This document shows positions 17,024-25,862 of a DNA stretch of 64,000 nucleotides, in pieces; the stretch's first letter is position 1; the number at the start of each line of letters is the position of its first letter. The notes under the pieces are model-generated. The model searched no databases. It was given only the letters and a program-made list of their open reading frames with translations, and had not been told where the DNA came from. The translations under genes were made by a program, and so were the position numbers. The stretch is from NCBI RefSeq assembly GCF_000698595.1, contig NZ_JFHC01000033.1:1-64000 (forward strand), written 5' to 3'. This stretch comes from Caballeronia glathei (lineage in GTDB: Bacteria; Pseudomonadota; Gammaproteobacteria; Burkholderiales; Burkholderiaceae).

Positions 17024-17538
17024 AGCGCCAGCACATCGTGATGGCCGTGCTGTTCGTCTCGTGCGCGCTGGTGCTCGTCTTCAGCCGCGCGCCGGACGAC
17101 ACGATCGTCGAGGCCGCGCCGCATGCCGCCGCGCCGTCCGCGCCGGCCGGGGACCGCGCCTCCCGCAGCGGCGGCGCCGCCTCCGGCGCGATCGCGATCG
17201 CCTCGATCCACGTGCGCGACGAGCGCGCCGCGGCCGGCACGCACGCGCTGTTCAACACACGGATGCTCGCCCCGCCGTTGCCGTCCGCCGCGCCCGATCA
17301 GGTGAACGTGCCGCCGCTGCCGGACATGCCGCTAATGCCGTTCACCTACATCGGCAAGCAGCAGTCGGCCGGCCGCTGGGAGGTCTATCTCGCGCGCGGC
17401 GACGACACGCTGATCGTGAACGACCAGACGGTGATCGACGGGACCTACCGGGTCGATTCGATCAGTCCACCGACCATGACGCTGGTCTACCTGCCTTTGA
17501 AACTTGTCCAGACGCTCGATATCGGCAGCGCCGACTAA
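17020..17538 (+). CDS. PilP/GspC-like periplasmic connector
   Basis: 172 residues: an N-terminal membrane anchor (HIVMAVLFVSCALVLVFS), a disordered Ala/Pro-rich linker of about 60 residues, and a small beta domain (MPFTYIGKQQSAGRWEVYLA, LIVNDQTVIDGTYRVDSISP, MTLVYLPLKLVQTLDIG). The form fits PilP or the homology region of GspC, which connects the inner-membrane platform with the secretin N0 domain. It overlaps the PilO-like gene by ATGA and ends 7 bases before the secretin gene start, the position expected for a secretin partner. Confidence 0.72.
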   Translation: MKRQHIVMAVLFVSCALVLVFSRAPDDTIVEAAPHAAAPSAPAGDRASRSGGAASGAIAIASIHVRDERAAAGTHALFNTRMLAPPLPSAAPDQVNVPPLPDMPLMPFTYIGKQQSAGRWEVYLARGDDTLIVNDQTVIDGTYRVDSISPPTMTLVYLPLKLVQTLDIGSAD

Positions 17539-17545
17539 GCGCGTT

Positions 17546-20119
17546 ATGAGGAACGAACCGTTGCCCAAGCCATTCCCGATTCGAAACCGCTCGCACGCGC
17601 ACGGCGCGAGCGCGATGCACCGCCTGCGGCGCGGGATGATCCTGGCCGCGCTGCCGGTGCTGCTGAGCGCCTGCGCGGCGCAGCAGGCCTATCGCGACGG
17701 CCAGAAGCTGATCGCCTCCGGCAAGACCGACGAAGGCATCGCGAAGTACAAGGATGCGTCCGACCAGGAACCCGAGGACGCGAATTACCGGCAGAGCTGG
17801 CTCGTCGCACGCGAGAAGACGGTCAACGAACTGGTCGAGCAGGGCGGCCGGCTCGGCGCCGCCGGCGCGCGCGATGCCGCGCGCAAGGCCTACGAGCACG
17901 CGCTCGCGCTGAACCCCGACAACGAGCGCGCGCAGGCCGGGATCGCCACGCTCGACACCGACGCACGCCTGAACATCATGCTGAGCCGCGCCGAGGCGCT
18001 GTTCGTCCGGCATCAGAGCGACGATGCGCGGCACATGCTCGATGCCGTGTTGACCGAGGCGCCCGCCAACCGCCGCGCGCTCGAACTGCAGCGCAAGCTC
18101 GGCGCCGAGACGGGTTCGGCGCGCGTCGAGGCCGCGCTCGCCGCAGCCTATCGCAAGCCGATTCGCATCGATTTCCGCGACGCGCCGCTCAAGCAGATCT
18201 TCGACGTGATTTCGCGCTCGTCGGGCATGAACTTCCTGTTCGATCGCGACGTGAAGACCGACCAGCGCACCACGATCTTTCTGAAGAACAGCACGATCGA
18301 CGCGACCGTGCGCTACGTGCTCGCGACCAACCAGCTCGCGCAACAGGTGCTCGACGAGAACACCGTGCTGATCTACCCGAACACGCCCGCGAAGGTGAAG
18401 GACTACCAGGAGCTCGCGGTACGCACCTTCTTCCTCTCGAACACCGAGGCGAAGGCGATCGCGAACACGCTGAAGACGATCCTGAAGATCCACGACGTGG
18501 TCGCCGACGAGAAGCTCAACATGGTGATCGTGCGGGATACGCCGGACGCGATCCGGATGGCCGAGCGACTCGTCGCGCTCGAGGACGTGCCGGAACCGGA
18601 GGTGATGCTGGAGGTGGAAGTGCTCGAGGTGCAGCGCAACCACGAGGTCAATCTGGGCATTGCATGGCCGGGTTCGGTCAACGTCACGCCGCTGCCGCTC
18701 GGCAGCGCGATCGCGCCGGTTACCGGGCAGCCCGGCAATGCCATCGGCGCTGGATCGCCATTCTCCCCATTCGGTTCCGGCGGTGGCTCGTTCGGCGGCG
18801 GCACCAGCGGCTCGACCCCGGCGCTGACGCTGCACGATCTGCTGAACCAGACGTCGCGCACGATCGGGCTGTCGTCGCTGCAGGCGACGATCAACGCGAA
18901 CGTGCAGGATTCCGACGTCAAGCTGCTGACCAATCCGCGCATCCGCGTGCGCAATCACGAGAAGGCGAAGATCCTGATCGGCGAGCGCGTGCCGAACATT
19001 ACGTCGACCGCGACCTCGACCGGCTTCCTGTCGCAGTCGGTCAACTATCTCGACATCGGCCTGACGCTGAATGTCGAGCCGACCATCTATCTCGACGACA
19101 CGATCGGCATCAAGCTGGCGTTGGAAGTCAGCAGTCTGGGCAACGCGGTCACGACCACCACGGGCACGGCCGCGTACCAGATCGGCACACGCACGGCCAG
19201 CACCGTGCTGCAGCTGAAGAACAACGAAACCGACGTGCTCGCCGGCCTGATCGACAACGAGGAGCGCACCTCGGGCAACAAGGTGCCGGGGATCGGCCAG
19301 TTGCCGATTCTCGACCGGCTGTTCGGCGCGACCGATAACCAGGCCAAGAACACCGAGATCGTGCTTGCGATCACGCCGCATCTAGTGCGCAACATCCGCC
19401 GCCCCGCTGCCGATCTCGCCTACTTCACGTCGGGTACCGAAACCAACCTGCGCAGCATGATCCAGTCGAACGGGCTGGCGGCGCCGGCCTCGTCGTTGAA
19501 TGCGTCGGGCGGGGGCGGCGCAGCTGCCGACGCATCGCGATTCGGCGCGGGCGGACAGCCGAACGGTGCGAATGGCGTGAACGGCGCCGGTGCCGGTGCC
19601 GGCGGTTATGGTGCGGGCGGTTATGGTGCAGGCTACGGCGGCGCGGGCGGCTATTACGGCGGCGATGGCGTGCCCGTGGTCGGCGGCGGCGCGGTGATCG
19701 GCACCGCGCAGATGACGGTGGAAGGGCCGCCGCAGGTCAAGGCAGGCGATTCGGTGACCGTGTCGCTGTCGATGTCGGCCGACCAGCCGGTCGCGAGCGC
19801 ATCGTCGACGGTCAGCTTCGACACCACCAAGCTGCAGTTCATCGGCGTCACGGAGGGCGACTTCATGAAGCAGGGCGGCGCGCCGACCTCGTTCTCGAGC
19901 CGCATCGGCACCGGCCAGGTGCAGTTGTCGAATTCCGTGCAGGGCGGGATGGGTGCCGCCTCGACGGGGACCTACGCGGTGCTGGGCTTCAAGGCGCTGG
20001 CACCGGCCTCGCAGACCTCGGTCAAGATCGTGCCGGGCTCGGTGGTGGGTCTGACGGGTGCGCCGATCACGTTCACGCCGCCGTCCGCCTACACGCTTGG
20101 CATCGTGGCCACACCATGA
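17546..20119 (+). CDS. gspD: GspD-type secretin lipoprotein with C-terminal cohesin-like domain
   Basis: 857 residues. Lipobox LLSAC puts the lipidated Cys at about residue 43; ATG 17615 would give a more ordinary signal length and is an alternative start. About 45-190 is helical and TPR-like (KYKDASDQEPEDANYRQSWL). N0/STN (IRIDFRDAPLKQIFDVISRS) and N1-type domains follow. The secretin core runs about 450-615 (LLTNPRIRVRNHEKAKILIG, VPGIGQLPILDRLFG, TEIVLAITPHLVRNI). Then come a Gly/Asn/Ala/Tyr-rich linker and, at about 720-855, a cohesin-like beta domain (VKAGDSVTVSLSMSADQPVA, VSFDTTKLQFIGVTEGDF, GTYAVLGFKALAP). It should form the outer-membrane channel. The extra domain is discussed in the findings. 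Its stop overlaps the next gene by ATGA. Confidence 0.92.
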   Translation: MRNEPLPKPFPIRNRSHAHGASAMHRLRRGMILAALPVLLSACAAQQAYRDGQKLIASGKTDEGIAKYKDASDQEPEDANYRQSWLVAREKTVNELVEQGGRLGAAGARDAARKAYEHALALNPDNERAQAGIATLDTDARLNIMLSRAEALFVRHQSDDARHMLDAVLTEAPANRRALELQRKLGAETGSARVEAALAAAYRKPIRIDFRDAPLKQIFDVISRSSGMNFLFDRDVKTDQRTTIFLKNSTIDATVRYVLATNQLAQQVLDENTVLIYPNTPAKVKDYQELAVRTFFLSNTEAKAIANTLKTILKIHDVVADEKLNMVIVRDTPDAIRMAERLVALEDVPEPEVMLEVEVLEVQRNHEVNLGIAWPGSVNVTPLPLGSAIAPVTGQPGNAIGAGSPFSPFGSGGGSFGGGTSGSTPALTLHDLLNQTSRTIGLSSLQATINANVQDSDVKLLTNPRIRVRNHEKAKILIGERVPNITSTATSTGFLSQSVNYLDIGLTLNVEPTIYLDDTIGIKLALEVSSLGNAVTTTTGTAAYQIGTRTASTVLQLKNNETDVLAGLIDNEERTSGNKVPGIGQLPILDRLFGATDNQAKNTEIVLAITPHLVRNIRRPAADLAYFTSGTETNLRSMIQSNGLAAPASSLNASGGGGAAADASRFGAGGQPNGANGVNGAGAGAGGYGAGGYGAGYGGAGGYYGGDGVPVVGGGAVIGTAQMTVEGPPQVKAGDSVTVSLSMSADQPVASASSTVSFDTTKLQFIGVTEGDFMKQGGAPTSFSSRIGTGQVQLSNSVQGGMGAASTGTYAVLGFKALAPASQTSVKIVPGSVVGLTGAPITFTPPSAYTLGIVATP

Positions 20120-20667
20120 CGAACGAATCCCCCGACGCATGCGGCCGTGCTGCGCATCGTGCGTCTCGCCTGCTTTGCGCGTCTCGCGCCGGCGGTCATG
20201 CGGCGCGCGGCTTCACGCTGATCGAGCTGCTCGTCACGCTGGCGATTCTCGGCGTGCTCGCGAGCATGACGGTGCCGGTCGCGCAGGTGATGCGCCAGCG
20301 CGAACGCGAGCAGGCGTTGCGCGAGGCGCTGCATCAGATCCGCGGCGCGATCGACGCCTACAAGGCCGCTTCGAAGGACGGGCGCCTGCCGGTCGAGAGC
20401 GGCGCGTCCGGCTATCCGCCGAAGCTGGGCATTCTTGTAGACGGTGTGAAGGATCAGAACGACCCGAAGGGGAACAAGATCTACTTCCTTCGCCGCATGC
20501 CGCGCGACCCGATGAACAACAATCCGCAGCTCGACGCCGTGGACACCTGGGGCAAGCGCGCCTATGCGAGCGAACCGGACGATCCGCAGGAAGGCGACGA
20601 CGTCTACGACGTCTACTCGCAGTCGACAGGCGTCGGGTTGAACGGCATTCCCTACCGGAACTGGTGA
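20116..20667 (+). CDS. Type II secretion pseudopilin (GspG/GspH-like)
   Basis: 183 residues with an unusually long, basic leader of 32 residues before the prepilin-peptidase site AARG|FTLIELLVTLAILG (Glu37 at +5). The globular part has ALREALHQIRGAIDAYKAAS and MPRDPMNNNPQLDAVDTWGK, resembling GspG folds, and ends with GVGLNGIPYRNW. It is coupled to gspD by ATGA and presumably forms a minor pseudopilin. Assignment to the pseudopilin family is firm; which minor class it represents is not clear. Confidence 0.88.
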   Translation: MTNESPDACGRAAHRASRLLCASRAGGHAARGFTLIELLVTLAILGVLASMTVPVAQVMRQREREQALREALHQIRGAIDAYKAASKDGRLPVESGASGYPPKLGILVDGVKDQNDPKGNKIYFLRRMPRDPMNNNPQLDAVDTWGKRAYASEPDDPQEGDDVYDVYSQSTGVGLNGIPYRNW

Positions 20668-20672
20668 CGGTC

Positions 20673-21068
20673 ATGAAAAACCCGATGCAGGGGCGACACG
20701 GGCCGAAGGGCTTCACGCTGATCGAGCTGCTGATCGTGCTGTCAATCGTCGCGCTGATGCTGACGATCGCGCTGCCGCAGTATTTCCATTCGATCGACGC
20801 GTCGAAGGAAAAGATCCTCGCCGAGAACCTGCACGCGACGCGCAATGTGATCGACAAGTTCTACGGCGATCTCGGCCGCTATCCCGATTCGCTCGAGGAG
20901 CTCGTCGACAGGCACTATCTGCGCACGCTGCCGCTCGACCCTGTCACCGACAGCACGAGCACCTGGCAGATCGTGCCGCCTGAAGAGCAATTTCCCGGCA
21001 AGGTCTTCGACATCAAGAGCGGTGCGCAAGGCACGACGCTCGATGGCCGGCCCTTCGATTCCTTATGA
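20673..21068 (+). CDS. Type II secretion pseudopilin (GspG-like, short)
   Basis: 131 residues with leader MKNPMQGRHGPKG and cleavage before FTLIELLIVLSIVALMLTIA (Glu18 at +5). The body continues as a long N-terminal helix (DASKEKILAENLHATRNVID) and a compact GspG-like domain (FYGDLGRYPDSLEELVDRHY, LPLDPVTDSTSTWQIVPPEE). The ATG at 20673 lies 5 bases after the upstream stop. Its stop overlaps the next start (ATGA). It is one of three pseudopilin-type genes after the secretin. Confidence 0.88.
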   Translation: MKNPMQGRHGPKGFTLIELLIVLSIVALMLTIALPQYFHSIDASKEKILAENLHATRNVIDKFYGDLGRYPDSLEELVDRHYLRTLPLDPVTDSTSTWQIVPPEEQFPGKVFDIKSGAQGTTLDGRPFDSL

Positions 21069-21949
21069 CGGCGCGAGGGCGAGGCTTGCGGCGTGAGCGG
21101 CGGCCGGTCCAGCGCCTGACTGTGCCCGGTGCCGGCGGGCGGCGCGGGCAGCGCGGTTATGCCTATCTCGCGCTGCTGATCGGCATCGCGATCATCGGCG
21201 CGGCGGCGGCGGCCACGATCCAGCTCGGCGGGATCTATGAGCGGCGCATGGCGGAGAAGGAGCTGCTCTATGTCGGCGGCCAGTTCCAACGCGCGCTGCT
21301 CAGTTACGCCGATAACACGCCGGTCGGCCAGCCGACGCAGCCGCGCACGCTCGAGGAGCTCGTGCGCGATCCGCGTTATCCGAATCCGATGCGGCATCTG
21401 CGCCGTGTCTATGTCGATCCGATGACGGGCAAGGCCGACTGGGTGCTGGTGCGCTCGCCGAACGGGCAGACGATCGTCGGCATCCACAGCGCGTCGCGCG
21501 AGCGGCCGATCCAGTTGCGGCAGTTTTCCGAAGAGTTTCGCGGTTTCGAGGACCGGCGCAGCTACGCGCAATGGGTGTTCGTCGCGCGGCCGCCGCAACT
21601 GGCGCAGGGTCAGCGTCCGCCGAGCGCGACGGGGGCCGTGGTGTTGCCGGGCGGGATTTTCCCGGGCGGGCCGGTGCCGGTGGCGGGGGATGGCAGCGGT
21701 TTGCCGGTGGGCGGTGTCGATGCGGCGGGCGGGGGAGCGCCGGCGAGTAGCGGGTCTGCGGCGGATGAGGGCTTCGGCACCGGCGGCGGGTTCGGGAACA
21801 GCGGGGGCTTTTCGAATGGCGGCGGTTTCGGGAGCGGCAGCGGTGGGTTTTCGAACGGCGGTGGGTTTTCGAATGGCGGCGGATTTTCGACGAACGGTGG
21901 GTTCTCGAACGGCGGTGGCTTTTCGTCGGGCAGCGGCATGAGCCACTGA
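21065..21949 (+). CDS. Atypical pseudopilin-like protein with Gly/Ser/Phe repeat tail
   Basis: 294 residues. A basic leader ends RRGQRG and is followed by YAYLALLIGIAIIGAAAAAT, so the +5 Glu typical of pilins is Ala36. This loss is seen in GspK-type tip pseudopilins, whose length of about 300 residues is also similar. The middle is conserved-looking (LLYVGGQFQRALLSYADNTP, DPRYPNPMRHLRRVYVDPMT, YAQWVFVARPP). From about residue 235 the tail repeats units such as GGGFSNGGGF about eight times, and the DNA repeats accordingly at 21775-21940. It is the last gene of the operon and overlaps its neighbour by ATGA. A tip or capping role is inferred. Confidence 0.75.
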   Translation: MTARGRGLRRERRPVQRLTVPGAGGRRGQRGYAYLALLIGIAIIGAAAAATIQLGGIYERRMAEKELLYVGGQFQRALLSYADNTPVGQPTQPRTLEELVRDPRYPNPMRHLRRVYVDPMTGKADWVLVRSPNGQTIVGIHSASRERPIQLRQFSEEFRGFEDRRSYAQWVFVARPPQLAQGQRPPSATGAVVLPGGIFPGGPVPVAGDGSGLPVGGVDAAGGGAPASSGSAADEGFGTGGGFGNSGGFSNGGGFGSGSGGFSNGGGFSNGGGFSTNGGFSNGGGFSSGSGMSH

Positions 21950-22309
21950 GCGGCGCGGCCAGCCGCCTGCGCGGGCGGCACGCGTTATGCCGCCACCTCC
22001 ACATCGCCGATTCCACCGGGGTCCGGAACACGCTGACCGTCTCCAGCAAGCGTTCGGCCTGCGAGACCAGCACCGTGTGCGCTAGGGCAACTGGCGCCGG
22101 ACCAACTCCGGAGATTGAATCAACCAGAATCGGTTGAAACCCGCTACGCCGGAGTACATGAAATGATTGCCGCATTGCCAATGCACCTGCTTCGTCCCAT
22201 CCTGTGAGCGATGATGTTGCGAGAGATGTACGGGCGAAAGGGACATGGATCGCAAGTGCTCACCTACGGGATTCACAAGCTGTTGAAACAGTGAACCTCC
22301 CGTAAAAGT
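21950..22309. other. 360-bp gap with no supported gene
   Basis: The space separates the end of the secretion operon from the convergent dehydrogenase gene. A six-bp hairpin GCCGCC/GGCGGC at 21961-21978 lies just behind the last operon gene but lacks a T-run. Short frames on both strands show no recognisable domain. The stretch 21980-22200 may be a decayed fragment of a foreign gene, but this cannot be shown. Confidence 0.4.
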
Positions 22310-23371
22310 TCACGCCGCCTGCGCCTCCGGAAAAAACACGTCATATCGCGCGCCGCATGCTTCGAGCGGAGCGCGGATGGCGGGATGCAAACGCACACCA
22401 TGCGCGAGTTGTTCGGCGCGTCTGGCCATCGCACGGTCGCCGGGCAAGCGCACCGGGTCATCCATCACGCGCGGCGGATTGCTGCGGCAGGCGTCGCTCA
22501 GCCAGGCCATCTGCCTCTGGAATGCTTCGATGCCTCCAAAAGCATCCGGATCATGCAGCGTCATGAACACAGTCGCGCCCCAGCCTTCATGAGGATCCGC
22601 GCGGCCAAAGCCGGCGAGGCCTCCGGTGAGCGCTTCGATCATCAATGCCAAGCCGAATCCCTTATGACCCGCGGATAGTCCGCCAAGCGGCAGGATCGTG
22701 CCCGGGGGGTCGGCGAACAACACGCCGGGATCATGCGTTGCGTTGCCTTGCGCATCGATCATCCAGCGTTCGTCGAACAGTCGCCCGTTTTGGTGATAGC
22801 GTGCGCTCATCGCGTTCGTCGTTATCGATGACGAAATATCGATGAGTATCGGCGTCGTCGATGTCGGTATGCCGAGCGCGATGGGATTAGGCGTGAACAA
22901 GGCGCGCGTACCGCCGAACGGCGCGACGCTTTGCACGCTCGGATCGGAGCTCGCCAGCATCATCACGAGATTCATCTCGGTGGCGCGCAGCAGATACGCG
23001 GCAAGGCATGCGATGTGATGACTGCGTCGAATCACGAGCGTGGCAGAACCGAGTTCGCGTGCGCGCGGCGCGAGGGCATCGATACCCGCGTGCACGAGTG
23101 CTGGACCAGGCAGGCGGCGGCCATCCCAGAGCAACGCGGCAGGATAATCCGAGACGATGTGCGGCGAACCTTCGCGCGTCATCGCGCCCTGTTCCAGTTC
23201 CTTCAGATATCCGGGCAACAAAGCGAGTCCATGCGTGTCGTGTCCCAGCAAGTCGCCGTCCACGAGCGTGCGCGCCACGGACTGCGCATGACCGCTTGCA
23301 AGCCCCGCCTTGCATAGCAGGTCGGCTGCATAGTCAAAGAGCGCGCTTGCGTCGTAGCGGATCGGTTCCAT
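22310..23371 (-). CDS. Ldh_2-family (malate/L-lactate/ureidoglycolate type) NAD(P)-dependent dehydrogenase
   Basis: 353 residues of the Ldh_2 family (PF02615): LLGHDTHGLALLPGYLKELE near residue 45, the active-site His in RRSHHIACLAAYLLR, PFGGTRALFTPNPIALGIPT, and LPLGGLSAGHKGFGLALMIE in the C-terminal half. Members reversibly oxidise 2-hydroxy acids to 2-keto acids. The start ATG at 23371 is favoured because GGGAG lies 6 bases upstream, with a second ATG directly after GGGAG at 23377. It is divergent from the CoA-ester operon and shares its promoter region, so it may handle a hydroxy-acid intermediate of the same pathway. Confidence 0.88.
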   Translation of the reverse strand: MEPIRYDASALFDYAADLLCKAGLASGHAQSVARTLVDGDLLGHDTHGLALLPGYLKELEQGAMTREGSPHIVSDYPAALLWDGRRLPGPALVHAGIDALAPRARELGSATLVIRRSHHIACLAAYLLRATEMNLVMMLASSDPSVQSVAPFGGTRALFTPNPIALGIPTSTTPILIDISSSITTNAMSARYHQNGRLFDERWMIDAQGNATHDPGVLFADPPGTILPLGGLSAGHKGFGLALMIEALTGGLAGFGRADPHEGWGATVFMTLHDPDAFGGIEAFQRQMAWLSDACRSNPPRVMDDPVRLPGDRAMARRAEQLAHGVRLHPAIRAPLEACGARYDVFFPEAQAA

Positions 23372-23475
23372 CGCCATCTCCCGTGATGAATGTGATGCAG
23401 CAAACGCGCGAAAAAAATGCGGGTCCGTTGCGGTACGAGATGGACGATAGTCGATCGAAGCAACGCTGGGAAGAC

Positions 23476-23525
23476 GTTGATTCAACGATCAAGTATTGTG
23501 CGCTGCATGGCGGCTCACCTAGACT
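23476..23525 (+). promoter_or_regulatory. Operator plus sigma70-like promoter, copy 1 of a twin element
   Basis: A 25-bp block at 23476-23500 contains the inverted repeat TTGAT-N6-ATCAA and is repeated without change at 29576-29600. It overlaps a -35-like TTGTGC (23496-23501), followed after 18 bases by TAGACT (23520-23525), also conserved in the second copy. It lies 35 bases before the first gene of the CoA-ester operon and in the divergent region shared with the Ldh_2 gene. The repeat is seen directly; the assignment as an operator is inferred. Confidence 0.65.
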
Positions 23526-23559
23526 GGCTTCGTCGATGAAGCAACAGGAGACTAGAGCC

Positions 23560-24084
23560 GTGAGCAACGAATACATCACTGGCAAGGTGAAAGCCATCAT
23601 CGGCGCGCAGACCGATTGGGTCACGTCGACCCATCCCGTCGAAGCCAGCGAAGTGCGCCGCTTTCATCACGCGACCATGGACGACGCGCGCCGTTACTGG
23701 GACGAAGACTGGGCAGCGACCAGCCGTTACGGAGGTCTGGTTGCCCCGCCGGGGTTTCCGGTTCATGCGTTTCGCCGCCCGCCCGCATCGCCCGATCCGC
23801 TCGATGACATGAACAAACCCGACTACGACGGCCTGAGCCGCAGCTTCAGCGGCCTGCCCGCAGTCGACGTGGAACTGCCGCGCGATCTGAACGGCGGCTA
23901 CGAATACGAGCTTTATCGTTATGCCCGGGTCGGTGAAAAGGTGCTGCGTCAGGCGCGCTACAAGGACATCGTGCAGCGCGACGGCAAGAGTGGACCGATG
24001 GTGTTCGTCATCATCGAGGAAACCTATGTGAACGAAAAGGGCGAGAAGCTCTTGAAGGTCACCAACACTCAGATCATGCGCTAG
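23560..24084 (+). CDS. FAS1-like/MaoC N-terminal dehydratase-domain protein
   Basis: 174 residues from GTG 23560 with AGGAG 9-14 bases upstream; an earlier ATG at 23536 is less likely. The sequence matches the FAS1-like dehydratase/HTD2-type hot-dog domain: VEASEVRRFHHATMDDARRY, YGGLVAPPGFPVHAFRRP, LNGGYEYELYRYARVGEKVL and GPMVFVIIEETYVNEKGEKL. Such proteins usually pair with a second hot-dog protein to hydrate or dehydrate acyl-CoA esters, as in mesaconyl-C4-CoA hydratase. The partner is the next gene, 12 bases downstream. Confidence 0.85.
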   Translation: MSNEYITGKVKAIIGAQTDWVTSTHPVEASEVRRFHHATMDDARRYWDEDWAATSRYGGLVAPPGFPVHAFRRPPASPDPLDDMNKPDYDGLSRSFSGLPAVDVELPRDLNGGYEYELYRYARVGEKVLRQARYKDIVQRDGKSGPMVFVIIEETYVNEKGEKLLKVTNTQIMR

Positions 24085-24096
24085 GCGAGGACCATC

Positions 24097-24582
24097 ATGG
24101 CCGGATTGTATTTTGAGGACATTGAAACAGGCATGGAGATCCCGCCTCTCGTCAAGGGACCGATGACCACGGCGCATATCGTGCGCTGGTCGGCGTCGAT
24201 GGAGAACTGGCATCGCATCCATTACGACTGGCGCTTCGCGACCCAGCACGACAAGTTGCCCGATGTGATGGTCAACGGTTCGTGGAAGCAACACATCATG
24301 CTGCAATTGCTGACTGACTGGGTCGGCGAGAGCGGCTGGGCGTGGAAGCTCCAGTTCCAGTTTCGCGGTATGAACGTGCCGGGCGATCTGCTCACGGCAT
24401 GGGGGCGCGTGACCGGACGCGAAAAGCGCGGCGGCTATGGTCTCGTGCATCTCGAGATCGGCTTGCGCAATCAGGAAGGCAAGGAAAGCACGCCCGGCAG
24501 CGCGACGGTCGTGCTGCCCTTGCGCAACGGTGCGCCCGTGCCGTATCCCTTCGATCCCGCCGTGCTCGAAGAGGCCGCATGA
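24097..24582 (+). CDS. MaoC-type acyl-CoA hydratase/dehydratase
   Basis: 161 residues of hot-dog fold. The hydratase 2 motif appears as ENWHRIHYDWRFA near residues 36-48, with Asn37 where the catalytic Asp normally stands and His42 conserved. PDVMVNGSWKQHIMLQLLTD and LQFQFRGMNVPGDLLTAWGR fit the usual substrate-gate and beta segments. It should form a heteromeric hydratase with the upstream FAS1-like protein and act on an unsaturated dicarboxylic or branched CoA ester. Its stop overlaps the start of the CoA-transferase gene (ATGA). Confidence 0.85.
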   Translation: MAGLYFEDIETGMEIPPLVKGPMTTAHIVRWSASMENWHRIHYDWRFATQHDKLPDVMVNGSWKQHIMLQLLTDWVGESGWAWKLQFQFRGMNVPGDLLTAWGRVTGREKRGGYGLVHLEIGLRNQEGKESTPGSATVVLPLRNGAPVPYPFDPAVLEEAA

Positions 24583-25862
24583 ACGCCGCCAACTCCACGT
24601 TGCAAGCACGCGCGATCGCCGCGCCGCTCGCCGGTGTGCGCGTGATCGAATGGAGCCACTCGATGCCCGCCGCGTTCTGCGCGCGCGTGCTGCGCGATCT
24701 CGGCGCGCAGGTGCTCAAGCTGGAGCCTCCCGGCACGGGCGATGCGCTGCGCCGCATCGGCCCGTTCGCGCCCGATGCACCCTATGGCAACGATGCCGCG
24801 CTCTTCGCCTATCTGAACCATGGCAAAGAGAGCGCGACGCTCGATCCGTCGCATCCGCAAGGCGCCGCGTTGTTCCGGCGTCTGATCGAAACCGCCGATC
24901 TGCTGATCACCTCCGATGCAACGGGTCTTGCCGAACTGCAACTCGACGGCGATACGCTGAGGCGAATCCAGCCCGCTCTCGTGACGCTCGCTGTGACGTC
25001 GTGGGCGACCCGTGCTGAATCCGGCACGCCCTCCGCGTTCACCGATTTCACCCTCACGCATCATGCAGGCTATGCGTTTCATCAGGCGCGGCCCGTGCAT
25101 GCGCCCGATCAGCAAGCGCCTGTCGCCTGCGCCGATCGCGAAGTGGCGCTCGCCACCGGTGTCGCGGCGGCGAATGCGGCACTCTGGGGTCTGCTCGAAG
25201 CGCAAATGAATGGTCATGGCCGCAGTATCGAATGCGCGGAACTGGATGTTATCGCGCATCTGCTGATCGAACCGGTCGCCGATTACGGACGCGGCGAACG
25301 CAGCTTCAGCCGTCTGCGTGAGGAGCTGCAAGGCACCGAGGTCGCGGGCGGGCTAATCTGGCTTTTGCCATGCAAGGATGGCTTCGTGATGATTTCGCCG
25401 CGGGAACAGCATCAGTGGGAACGCTGGGTCGAGTTGCTCGGCAATCCGACGTGGTCGCGCGATGAAACGCTTTGCGGCGAACGCACGGCGCGCAACGAGA
25501 ACTGGATGACCTTGCAGGACGAGATGTCGAAGTGGACGCGCGAGCACACGCGCGCCGACGTGTTCGAACGCGCGCAGGCGGCGCGCGTGGCGTGCTTCCC
25601 GGTAAGCGGTGCGCGCGATCTGCTGGAGAACGCTCAATTGAATGCACGCGGCTTTTTCGATCGCTGGCAGGGCGCAGGCAACACGCCGTTGTCGATGCCT
25701 GGACTGCCATTTTCCATGCGCACGACATCCGGCGCCGAGCTGCCGCGTGCACGCGAGGTGGTATCGCCCGTACTTGGCTCGGCCAATCGCGCCGTGTTCG
25801 AAGCGCGCCTCGGGCTGTCTGCGGAGGAAGTCGAAACCTTGCGCCGGCACGGAGTGGTGTGA
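24579..25862 (+). CDS. Family III CoA-transferase (CaiB/BaiF type), first copy
   Basis: 427 residues of the CaiB/BaiF family: LAGVRVIEWSHSMPAAFCAR, LRDLGAQVLKLEPPGTGDAL, ALFAYLNHGKESATLDPSHP and the C-terminal GMPGLPFSMR-type segment. The usual catalytic Asp after the GxD/ADLLI region is hard to place: the protein reads ETADLLITSDATG, where active enzymes usually show ADVLVENFRPG. The N-terminal half is also more divergent than in the next gene. It may be a non-catalytic partner subunit or an enzyme of altered specificity. It is coupled to both neighbours (ATGA upstream, TGATG downstream). Confidence 0.85.
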   Translation: MNAANSTLQARAIAAPLAGVRVIEWSHSMPAAFCARVLRDLGAQVLKLEPPGTGDALRRIGPFAPDAPYGNDAALFAYLNHGKESATLDPSHPQGAALFRRLIETADLLITSDATGLAELQLDGDTLRRIQPALVTLAVTSWATRAESGTPSAFTDFTLTHHAGYAFHQARPVHAPDQQAPVACADREVALATGVAAANAALWGLLEAQMNGHGRSIECAELDVIAHLLIEPVADYGRGERSFSRLREELQGTEVAGGLIWLLPCKDGFVMISPREQHQWERWVELLGNPTWSRDETLCGERTARNENWMTLQDEMSKWTREHTRADVFERAQAARVACFPVSGARDLLENAQLNARGFFDRWQGAGNTPLSMPGLPFSMRTTSGAELPRAREVVSPVLGSANRAVFEARLGLSAEEVETLRRHGVV

